Assembly: GCA_023398575.1 (NCBI GenBank)
Contig: JAEWSC010000072.1
Coordinates: forward strand, 1-58,137
DNA from: Bacillota bacterium
GTDB taxonomy: Bacteria > Bacillota > Clostridia > Christensenellales > Aristaeellaceae
Direction: 5' to 3'
Length of the DNA: 58,137 nucleotides
The translations under genes were made by a program, and so were the position numbers. The notes under the pieces were generated by a model, which did not search any database, was not told the origin of the DNA, and saw nothing but the letters and a program-made list of their open reading frames with translations. Each line of letters starts with the position of its first letter. The stretch's first letter is position 1. Shown one piece after another: positions 51,481 through 57,428 of the stretch.

Positions 51481-51556
51481 CGGTTTTGGAGCCTGTTTCA
51501 GAAGCAGGCCAATTTTTCTGGTAGTCTATTGCCATCGCCAGGAGGCACACCGGACC

Positions 51557-51697
51557 TTGAAAACTTCACAGCTCCCACAGCCGAAACGTGATAGCAGAAA
51601 CGGGGTCGAAACACTGACACAATCCATCGCCAAGCGCATGGGCAGCGACACGAAAGCCGGACACGGAAGCGAATCCAGCAAGCTCGAAAGCGCTTGA
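51557..51697 (+). CDS. Small hypothetical protein, TTG start
   Basis: 46 codons beginning TTG, 11 bases after AGGAGG (51540-51545). The product is polar and basic (MKTSQLPQPKRDSRNGVETL start), with no recognised domain. Support is the strong ribosome-binding site and its place as first gene before hammerhead motif A. The 66 bases after its stop lead to that motif. Confidence 0.4.
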   Translation: MKTSQLPQPKRDSRNGVETLTQSIAKRMGSDTKAGHGSESSKLESA

Positions 51698-51757
51698 TAG
51701 GCGACGGCAAAAGCCGCAGCGGGGCAATGATTCACATAGCACATTTACGTTTTGTTC

Positions 51758-51819
51758 TCCCACCTGATGAGGCCCGGCTGCACCGGGCCGAAACGCTGGC
51801 ATCTGCCAGCGTCGCGGGA
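51758..51819 (+). ncRNA. Hammerhead ribozyme motif A (canonical core)
   Basis: Core CTGATGA (51764-51770); stem II GGCCCGG/CCGGGCC (51771-51777/51783-51789, loop CTGCA); GAAA (51790-51793); stem III CGCTGGC/GCCAGCG (51794-51800/51805-51811, loop ATCT); then T51812 and C51813, the expected cleavage site. Open stem I TCCCAC/GCGGGA (51758-51763/51814-51819) has one A-C mismatch. All invariant hammerhead bases are present, type I topology. The start of the next gene lies 38 bases past the cut. Confidence 0.88.
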
Positions 51820-51851
51820 AGCCGCAAAACAAAACGTAGGAGGATTTAACC

Positions 51852-52460
51852 ATGACCACCAACACCGCCGCCGCCACTTTTACACCGGATACCATGACCA
51901 TCAACGGCCAAACATTTGCCGCCGGATACAGTGTCACACCCACCGGCACCGTTTTTGTTTTTGTTACCGTCCAGGAAGATGGCCAGGAAGTCAAAATGCG
52001 GATCAAAGTCACCCCGGACGATCCGAATTATGCCGCAGCTGTTGCAGCAGCACAGCCCGCAGCGCCGGAAGTTACCGCCCAGGAGCCCGAACAGGAGCCC
52101 GCAGCGTCGGAAGCCATCGCCCAGGAGCCCGAACAAGAGCCCGCAGCGCCGGAAGCTATCGCCCAGGAGCCCGAACAGGAGCAGGAACGCGACCCTAAGC
52201 AGGCACGCGGCCCGGTCCCTGAAAAATCATTCATCGGCCAGGAGATCACCGGCAACGGTTGGAAAATCGTCTTTGACGGCAACAACGAGCGCACACGCAT
52301 CATCATCGAAGGCGACCCCAAAAAGGCAGCAGAAGAAGCCATAAACAAGGCCGGTTTCTATTGGTCGCCGGTTATGAAAAGCTTTAACAAGAAGCTCACT
52401 TTCAAGGCATTCCGGGCAGCGCAGGCGCTTGCCCAGGACCTGCAGGCGATATACGCATAA
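51852..52460 (+). CDS. Island protein with acidic repeats and C-terminal GFxWSP domain
   Basis: 202 residues behind AGGAGG. Residues 1-70 form a small beta-rich domain. Residues about 73-115 are three acidic repeats of QEPEQEPAA-EAIA type. Residues about 125-202 (GWKIVFDGNNERTRIIIEGD, AGFYWSPVMKSFNKKLTFKA) match the C-terminal domain of the protein at 54827, a module common in mobile-element proteins. Function unknown; the acidic repeat suggests a flexible spacer or DNA mimicry, which is speculative. Confidence 0.75.
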   Translation: MTTNTAAATFTPDTMTINGQTFAAGYSVTPTGTVFVFVTVQEDGQEVKMRIKVTPDDPNYAAAVAAAQPAAPEVTAQEPEQEPAASEAIAQEPEQEPAAPEAIAQEPEQEQERDPKQARGPVPEKSFIGQEITGNGWKIVFDGNNERTRIIIEGDPKKAAEEAINKAGFYWSPVMKSFNKKLTFKAFRAAQALAQDLQAIYA

Positions 52461-52472
52461 GCGCCTGCACCA

Positions 52473-52546
52473 TTTCCGCCCGAAGATGGCCAGGCGGGCA
52501 CCTGGCCGAAACGATCCGCCACCATACCGGCGGACCGTCGCGGAAA
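52473..52546 (+). ncRNA. Hammerhead-like ribozyme motif B
   Basis: Stem I TTTCCGC/GCGGAAA (52473-52479/52540-52546, seven pairs); core CCGAAGA (52480-52486); T bulge; stem II GGCCAGG/CCTGGCC (52488-52494/52501-52507); GAAA (52508-52511); stem III of nine positions with one mismatch (52512-52520/52529-52537); UC at 52538-52539. Core differs from canonical at U4 (C) and U7 (A, a tolerated position). It starts 12 bases after the previous stop. Confidence 0.75.
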
Positions 52547-52577
52547 GCCCGCAAAATCACGCCAGGAGGTATCAACC

Positions 52578-53105
52578 ATGGGAGAAATAGTCGGCATATT
52601 TGACCGATGCAACGAGCGTTTCATGACAGAACAGCAGCGCATGGAAATACGCGAAGGCTTGAAAGAGCGCTATGCCGAACAGCGCGCAGCAGAGGCGATT
52701 TTCAGCCAGGCCCGCGAAGTCACCCTGCAAACATTCGCCGCCCGGCTTGCCTATCAGGCAGTCAAGCAGCAGCCCACGCAAAACATACACGGCGTACGCG
52801 TTGGCGACCTTTTCTTTGATTCTTGGGGATACGAACAGACGAACATTGATTTTTATCAGGTTGTCGAGCTGAAAGGCAAGGCAACGGCCATCATTCGCGA
52901 GCTAGCAAAAGACTATGGCGAAGGCTACGCGATGACCGGAAAGGTCCGCCCCGTGCGCGATAGCTTTGTAAGCGAAGAAACCTTCCAGCGCCGAACGCGG
53001 ACCGGCTACGACGGCTGGCCAGAGGTTGGAAGCCCACGCGGCGACCGCCACCGCCTATGGCCCACAAGCGACGACGCCTTGCACGATTACAGCAGCTATT
53101 ACTAA
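52578..53105 (+). CDS. Hypothetical island protein
   Basis: 175 residues behind AGGAGG. A helical N-terminal part (about 1-65) is followed by a block (GVRVGDLFFDSWGYEQTNIDF then YQVVELKGKATAIIRELA) that resembles a short domain in uncharacterised phage and plasmid proteins. The C-terminus is polar and Tyr-rich. Its stop abuts hammerhead-like motif C. Confidence 0.7.
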   Translation: MGEIVGIFDRCNERFMTEQQRMEIREGLKERYAEQRAAEAIFSQAREVTLQTFAARLAYQAVKQQPTQNIHGVRVGDLFFDSWGYEQTNIDFYQVVELKGKATAIIRELAKDYGEGYAMTGKVRPVRDSFVSEETFQRRTRTGYDGWPEVGSPRGDRHRLWPTSDDALHDYSSYY

Positions 53106-53175
53106 TCCGCCCGATGAGAGCCAGGCAAGCACCTGGCCGAAACGGCCCGCCGTAATGTTGGCGGACCGTCGCGGA
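53106..53175 (+). ncRNA. Hammerhead-like ribozyme motif C
   Basis: Stem I TCCGC/GCGGA (53106-53110/53171-53175); core CCGATGA (53111-53117); stem II of seven pairs with one bulged A (53118-53125/53132-53138); GAAA (53139-53142); stem III nine positions, one mismatch (53143-53151/53160-53168); UC at 53169-53170. It begins at the first base after the previous stop codon. Confidence 0.75.
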
Positions 53176-53215
53176 AAGCTTAACGCCGCAAAAATATTCT
53201 AGGAGGCACATAACC

Positions 53216-53980
53216 ATGACGACCGCCGACATTCTCACCCGTGTAAACGCCGCAAGGGCTTGCGATGACATGCCTATCACTGCCCGCATGGAGCTGGAAA
53301 AGCTCGCCACCGACCTGGCCGCAAAAATCCGCAAGGAAACCGCCGCAGAAAGAGGCTGTGCAAGCGCCGTCACCACCCTTACCCGGATATTGAAAGACGC
53401 CGGGAAAAACCGGCCCCAGCTCGGCGGCGCATGGCTAGACAAGCAAGGCAGGCAATGCACCTGCAACGGCTATATTGCTTTCCGTCTAAAAGAGGCCATT
53501 CCGCTACCGTCGATCCCCGAAAAAACAGAACCGCTTGATCTCGCCGCAGTTATCGACCCCGTAGAACGCCGCGAAAACATTCCCGTACCCACGCCCGACC
53601 GGCAGGAAGTCAAAGCATTCATAACGCTTGAAAAGGCCGCCAACGGCAAGAAGCACACTCCCGTATGGGATTTTGGGCCTGGTTTCCCAGCCGTCAACGC
53701 TGAATTGCTCTATGACTTCCTTTCCGTGCTGCCAGACGCGAAACTTCACGCCGCAGCCACCGGAAAGAATCGGTATTTTGGTCCACTGTACGCCACAAGC
53801 AAGCTTGGCGACGGTGTTTTGCTTCCGGTCCGTGCATCCAGCAAGAACGCGGAATACAACCGCAGCGAGGCCATCAGCAAAGCCCTGCAGGAAGCAGAAT
53901 GCAGCGCTAAGAAAACCCAGCGCGAAAACACGTTGGACCTGGCCGCATTCGGCAGGATCGCCGCCGCTATGGCCTCATAA
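53216..53980 (+). CDS. Hypothetical island protein
   Basis: 254 residues behind AGGAGG. No signal or membrane segment. The centre (about 60-190) has a mixed alpha/beta look (GGAWLDKQGRQCTCNGYIAF, NAELLYDFLSVLPDAKLHAA, RYFGPLYATSKLGDGVLLPV). I do not recognise the family, though the pattern resembles proteins seen only in mobile elements of Clostridia. Confidence 0.7.
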   Translation: MTTADILTRVNAARACDDMPITARMELEKLATDLAAKIRKETAAERGCASAVTTLTRILKDAGKNRPQLGGAWLDKQGRQCTCNGYIAFRLKEAIPLPSIPEKTEPLDLAAVIDPVERRENIPVPTPDRQEVKAFITLEKAANGKKHTPVWDFGPGFPAVNAELLYDFLSVLPDAKLHAAATGKNRYFGPLYATSKLGDGVLLPVRASSKNAEYNRSEAISKALQEAECSAKKTQRENTLDLAAFGRIAAAMAS

Positions 53981-54004
53981 CGCCACAAAAACAATTCACG
54001 CCCA

Positions 54005-54030
54005 GCGCGCCGGGCATACAATAGGCGCGC
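54005..54030 (+). promoter_or_regulatory. Intergenic hairpin before 54047
   Basis: Seven-pair stem GCGCGCC/GGCGCGC (54005-54011/54024-54030), seven bases before the ribosome-binding site AAAGGAG. This gene boundary lacks a hammerhead core but still holds a stable hairpin. Confidence 0.6.
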
Positions 54031-54046
54031 ACCGAAAGGAGAACAC

Positions 54047-54433
54047 ATGAAAACCATTTGCGAGCCTCGCCCCAAATTGGACCCTAAAGCAGAATACCCC
54101 TGGAACGTCCAACTTTGGTACAGTTACGACGGTGGAAAAACATTCTCATATAGCGGGCAGGGCAGGTTTTTCAAGGACGATGACCTTGCACTACTCGACT
54201 ACATAGAGGACAACCGCTCGCCGATCCGGCATTTCCCGATTGTTACGCCAGAGCTTCAACATGCGTTTGAGCAGACCGCAGAGGATGGATACATACCGGA
54301 AATTTGCGGGGATCGGGGCCGCGCTTGCCGCCAAATGAGCAAAACCGAAGGCGCCAACAAGGCACTATGCATAAGTTGCCCGCTTGCGAAGTTTTGCCAC
54401 GCTGCCGAAATGATGGAATATGCAAAGTCATAA
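54047..54433 (+). CDS. Cys-rich island protein, probable zinc or iron-sulfur binder
   Basis: 128 residues behind AAAGGAG. An N-terminal beta-rich part (WNVQLWYSYDGGKTFSYSG) is followed by a C-terminal cysteine group: ICGDRGRACRQM and ALCISCPLAKFCHAAE (six Cys and one His). The CxxC-x4-C-H grouping suggests metal binding. Family not recognised. Confidence 0.65.
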   Translation: MKTICEPRPKLDPKAEYPWNVQLWYSYDGGKTFSYSGQGRFFKDDDLALLDYIEDNRSPIRHFPIVTPELQHAFEQTAEDGYIPEICGDRGRACRQMSKTEGANKALCISCPLAKFCHAAEMMEYAKS

Positions 54434-54452
54434 CGCCCCGAAACCATTTCAA

Positions 54453-54463
54453 GCCCGCCGGGC
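54453..54463 (+). promoter_or_regulatory. Intergenic palindrome before 54478
   Basis: GCCCG-C-CGGGC directly before AGGAGG. A short hairpin at a gene boundary without a hammerhead motif. Confidence 0.4.
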
Positions 54464-54477
54464 AGGAGGTCCACACA

Positions 54478-54714
54478 ATGCAAGACATCAACCGTGTGAT
54501 TCTGCTTGTATGCGCTATATTGATTATCAATGGCGTCATACAGCTTTTGAAGGTAGCCGCAAAGGCGGCCGAAATGGACGCCAGGAAAAGCACCAAGTCA
54601 ACAAAGCCGGCCAGGGTTACAACAGCCCCATCCGCTGCAATTGTAGTTCAGGAAGCCCCGCCACCGGCGCCGAAGAAGCGCGGACGCCCATGCAAAATAC
54701 CGCAAACGCTTTAA
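54478..54714 (+). CDS. Single-helix membrane protein with AT-hook-like tail
   Basis: 78 residues from the ATG behind AGGAGG (the frame is open to 54304 but that part overlaps the previous gene). One membrane helix at about 6-26 (VILLVCAILIINGVIQLLKV). A basic, proline-rich tail follows, ending PAPKKRGRPCK, with the RGRP core of AT-hook DNA-binding motifs. It might tether DNA to the membrane. Confidence 0.6.
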   Translation: MQDINRVILLVCAILIINGVIQLLKVAAKAAEMDARKSTKSTKPARVTTAPSAAIVVQEAPPPAPKKRGRPCKIPQTL

Positions 54715-54719
54715 AAACA

Positions 54720-54791
54720 TTCCGCCCGATGATGGCCAGGCGAGCACCTGGCCGAAACGGCCCGCATCCATACCGGCGGACCGTCGCGGAA
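54720..54791 (+). ncRNA. Hammerhead-like ribozyme motif D
   Basis: Stem I TTCCGC/GCGGAA (54720-54725/54786-54791); core CCGATGA (54726-54732); T bulge; stem II GGCCAGG/CCTGGCC (54734-54740/54747-54753); GAAA (54754-54757); stem III eight positions with one mismatch (54758-54765/54776-54783); UC at 54784-54785. It begins six bases after the previous stop. Confidence 0.75.
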
Positions 54792-54826
54792 AGCTCAATG
54801 CCGCAAATACGCAAGGAGGACAAACC

Positions 54827-55864
54827 ATGAACAACACTTTGGACCTTAACCAACGCGCCATATACAGCGCCAACAACGCTAGCATGTTTAACGCAGGAGA
54901 TTCACTCGCCCGCGAAGGGCAAAAAATCTACAATGAAGGCCTGGCCGTTATGCAGCCCCGCGAAGGATGGACCCAGGAACAGCAGGACTATGCCGCCGCA
55001 CGGGCCATTGAATGGCGCGACCTTGTGACAAAGGCATACAATGACCTGCTTCACCGCCGGTCCACTTGGGTGCCTGTCATCGTCGCCGGTCCGTCAAATT
55101 ACCCAGCTTCCCGCATGAGCAAACGGGCCGACGCCCAAATGAAAGCGGGCTCGGAATGGTCCGAAAAGATGGACCGTTTTCTTGAGAACACCAAAAAAGG
55201 TCTGGCCGACCTGGTGCCGGTCGCCGACATGGTGGAGCGCTACCGTACCGGACGTTGTAGCGAACCTATCTCATCCGACGATCCCGCAGCATTTGAAAAG
55301 CTCACCGCCCGCCTGGAATACCTCAAGACCTTCCAGGAATCCATGAAAGCCATGAATGCCCATTACCGCAAGCATAAGACCATGCAGGGGTATGCAGGTA
55401 TCAGTGAGGAAAGCGCCGCGAAGCTCGACCATGCATCCGTAAATGTGTACAGCTACCAGAAAAAGCAGCCTTTTCAATCCTACGAGCTGCAGAACAACAG
55501 CGCCAATATCGCACGCATAGAGGACCGAATTAAGCTGCTTCAAAATGTGCAGAAAATCGCGGCCGCAGACAATAACAAACCGGCAGTATTCGATGGCTTC
55601 CGTATTGAGCAGCACGCCCAGGATAACCGGATCATAATTTTCTTTGACGAAAAGCCCGACGAACAAACCCGGAAACTGATCAAGTCATGGGGCTTCAAAT
55701 GGTCGCCCAATGCAGGTGCATGGCAGCGCCAGCTAAACGGAAACGGCATGTATGCCGCAAAGCAGGTCGCGGAAAAACTCGCGCCAAATGGCCCAATCAA
55801 AGCCCAAGACGACGCCCAGGAAATCACCTTAGAACAGTTTGCGCTTCGGTACGCCCAGGCATAA
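54827..55864 (+). CDS. Island protein with C-terminal GFxWSP domain
   Basis: 345 residues behind AAGGAGG. The N-terminal part is helical and includes STWVPVIVAGPSNYPASRM, a stretch typical of mobile-element proteins. A coiled helical middle follows (about 130-245). The C-terminal domain (about 255-325: FRIEQHAQDNRIIIFFDEKP, LIKSWGFKWSPNAGAWQRQL) ends with a conserved WQRxL and Ala-rich helix. The same domain occurs at 51852. A DNA-transfer or phage role is likely by association; activity unknown. Confidence 0.75.
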   Translation: MNNTLDLNQRAIYSANNASMFNAGDSLAREGQKIYNEGLAVMQPREGWTQEQQDYAAARAIEWRDLVTKAYNDLLHRRSTWVPVIVAGPSNYPASRMSKRADAQMKAGSEWSEKMDRFLENTKKGLADLVPVADMVERYRTGRCSEPISSDDPAAFEKLTARLEYLKTFQESMKAMNAHYRKHKTMQGYAGISEESAAKLDHASVNVYSYQKKQPFQSYELQNNSANIARIEDRIKLLQNVQKIAAADNNKPAVFDGFRIEQHAQDNRIIIFFDEKPDEQTRKLIKSWGFKWSPNAGAWQRQLNGNGMYAAKQVAEKLAPNGPIKAQDDAQEITLEQFALRYAQA

Positions 55865-55894
55865 ACGCCGCAGAAATATTTCAGAAAATCAGCC

Positions 55895-55927
55895 CGCAGG
55901 CTGGTGCATCCAAATCACCGGCCTGCG
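55895..55927 (+). promoter_or_regulatory. Intergenic hairpin before 55954
   Basis: CGCAGGC/GCCTGCG outer stem with an inner GGTG/CACC stem, a two-part hairpin of about 11 pairs, upstream of the GTG-started gene. Confidence 0.6.
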
Positions 55928-55953
55928 AGCATGACGGAAAGCAGGTTCAACCC

Positions 55954-56178
55954 GTGAAGGAAAAGCAGGTTACAACAAAGGTTTACTCCATCACCAGTAA
56001 CGGCATACAGCGCGAATTTACCGACCTGGTAGAACATGCAGACCATTACTCCGCACGCATGGTTATTACACTCGAAGCGCGCAAAATTGTCGGCAGTATG
56101 ATCCACCGTATCACCAAAACGGAGCTGACCGGCGCAACCGTCCATGATACCGAAGTCTTTACCCGCTACAAACTTTGA
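55954..56178 (+). CDS. Small hypothetical island protein, GTG start
   Basis: 74 residues. The GTG follows GCAGGTTCAACCC, which mirrors the leader GGAGGTTAAACCC before the ATG at 56576. The product is compact with a beta-strand start (KVYSITSNGIQREFTDLVEH). No recognised domain. Confidence 0.55.
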   Translation: MKEKQVTTKVYSITSNGIQREFTDLVEHADHYSARMVITLEARKIVGSMIHRITKTELTGATVHDTEVFTRYKL

Positions 56179-56193
56179 CCACCACAACGCCGC

Positions 56194-56214
56194 GCCGGGT
56201 GGCTGATCCCCGGC
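56194..56214 (+). promoter_or_regulatory. Intergenic hairpin before 56229
   Basis: Six-pair stem GCCGGG/CCCGGC (56194-56199/56209-56214), just before a GAAAGGA ribosome-binding site. Confidence 0.5.
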
Positions 56215-56228
56215 AGAAAGGACACCCC

Positions 56229-56465
56229 ATGAACAAGCAAGACCGCAAAAATCTATCCGCCATCATTGAAACCCTGGAAACCGCTCATTCCAGCCTTGAG
56301 GAAATGGCCGAAGCTGAACGCGAAAAATACGATAACATGCCGGAAGGCCTACAGGAAAGCGAACGGGGCCAGGCCATTGATGAAGCCGCCACAAGCCTGG
56401 AAGAACAGGCCAGCACATTAGAGGATATCTTGTCAAACCTTCGCGAGCTTTCAGGCGATGAGTGA
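56229..56465 (+). CDS. Small acidic phage-type protein
   Basis: 78 residues from the ATG behind GAAAGGA. Highly helical and acidic (LSAIIETLETAHSSLEEMAE, MPEGLQESERGQAIDEAATS). This resembles a small family (NLPEGLQESERG motif) recalled from clostridial phages and prophages; the function is unknown. The 'LQxSERG' block is the best sign that the island has phage ancestry. Confidence 0.7.
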   Translation: MNKQDRKNLSAIIETLETAHSSLEEMAEAEREKYDNMPEGLQESERGQAIDEAATSLEEQASTLEDILSNLRELSGDE

Positions 56466-56469
56466 CACC

Positions 56470-56537
56470 TCCGCCCGATGAGGCCAGGCGGGCACCTGGC
56501 CGAAACGGTCCGCCGCCCTTTGGCGGGCCGTCGCGGA
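56470..56537 (+). ncRNA. Hammerhead-like ribozyme motif E
   Basis: Stem I TCCGC/GCGGA (56470-56474/56533-56537); core CCGATGA (56475-56481); stem II GGCCAGG/CCTGGCC (56482-56488/56495-56501); GAAA (56502-56505); stem III nine full pairs including one G-U (56506-56514/56522-56530); UC at 56531-56532. Pairing is the most complete of motifs B-E. It begins four bases after the previous stop; the next start is 44 bases past the cut. Confidence 0.78.
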
Positions 56538-56575
56538 AAGCCCAACGCCGCAAAAACATTCAGGAGGTTAAACCC

Positions 56576-57079
56576 ATGACAAAAGATGAATTTACTTCCC
56601 TGGCCGGAAAAGGCCCCGTACCTATGAGCGGCACCACTATCACCGTTACCATTCGCCCAGACAAAAACGACAGCCAAATCATTTCATATACCGCTGCAAG
56701 ACTGAACAACTATACCACCGACGCAAAATTCGGTGACGTATGGCTTGAGCATGTGCCTGGTGACCAATGGGAGCAAATCCCCGCAGGTGTAGCCACAGCC
56801 GTGGAAAAGATGCAGTACATGGAGCAGGCAGCCCAGCGCACCCCCTACGTACTCACAACAGAGGACCGGGAGTATGTCCGCAGGGATAACAAGAAGCTTT
56901 ACGGCATCGACCGCTACAAGGACGAGCACTTTTCAATCTACACCCTTTGTGGCGGTGAGTTTGATTGTCCCATATGCGCCCCTGTGATCTTGGACGGCAT
57001 CCGGTATGCCCCCGTTCATTCCTTCTGGCTTGACCGGACCGTGTTCCTCATCCAAACCCCTGACGGTTACAGCGCATAA
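56576..57079 (+). CDS. Hypothetical island protein
   Basis: 167 residues behind AGGAGG. The C-terminal half has LCGGEFDCPICAPVILDGIR, with a C-x6-CxxC arrangement that may bind a metal, and ends in a beta-rich stretch. The N-terminal part (about 1-60) looks like a small beta domain. Family not recognised. Last gene of the island operon. Confidence 0.65.
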   Translation: MTKDEFTSLAGKGPVPMSGTTITVTIRPDKNDSQIISYTAARLNNYTTDAKFGDVWLEHVPGDQWEQIPAGVATAVEKMQYMEQAAQRTPYVLTTEDREYVRRDNKKLYGIDRYKDEHFSIYTLCGGEFDCPICAPVILDGIRYAPVHSFWLDRTVFLIQTPDGYSA

Positions 57080-57125
57080 CGCCGCAAAAACATTTTGAAA
57101 GATTAAGAGCAAAATGGATAGAAAT

Positions 57126-57169
57126 GCACGCCGGGCAAACATTTGAGTTGCCTGGCATGCTCTTTTTTT
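57126..57169 (+). terminator. Rho-independent terminator of the island operon
   Basis: Stem 57126-57138/57148-57160 (13 positions, one mismatch and one wobble) with a 9-base loop and a run of seven T at 57163-57169. Confidence 0.9.
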
Positions 57170-57428
57170 GGCCCTTTGCCTGTTCCGTGAGTTTTACATA
57201 GTAGGTCGGAGTGTTAAACTCACATCCAAAATATCGTTTCCTATTATATATGCGTGATAACGGGCATGCTTTTTCTTGCCAGTTTACCATGCGTATATTA
57301 TGTAAAGCAGAATCGCCAGAATAGCATTCTATTTCTCAATATTTATTTTGCAAAGTTTTTCACATAACTAGAATTCGGCAATATTATGTTGTTGGGACCC
57401 TTCCTCTTTCACAAAAGGAGAAAAATAT
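57170..57428. other. AT-rich gap before the collagen-like gene
   Basis: No gene is supported. The gap shows AGAAT-AGC-ATTCT (about 57319-57331) and AAAGGAG just before 57429. A sporulation sigma-factor promoter would be expected for a coat or exosporium protein but none could be assigned with confidence. Confidence 0.4.

Larger units (their letters stand above)
50690..57169 (+). mobile_element. Accessory island, probably phage- or conjugative-element-derived
   Basis: A block of small plus-strand genes without housekeeping matches, with repeated intergenic RNA motifs, internal duplications and a single strong terminator at its right end. Two proteins share a C-terminal GFxWSP domain common in large mobile-element proteins, and the 78-residue protein at 56229 resembles a small phage protein. 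No integrase, relaxase, capsid or replication gene is in the window, so type and boundaries are not defined. Confidence 0.55.

Noticed and set aside
51098..51550. 150-codon minus-strand ORF across the repeat region
   Set aside because: It crosses a terminator hairpin and the 12-base tandem repeat, has low-complexity Ala/Arg-Pro stretches and no convincing ribosome-binding site.
51757..56537. Integron attC or simple recombination repeats in place of ribozymes
   Set aside because: Motif A shares only the hammerhead core and layout with B-E, not the stem sequence, which is expected of a structured RNA and not of a recombinase site. A recombination role for the adjoining box remains possible.
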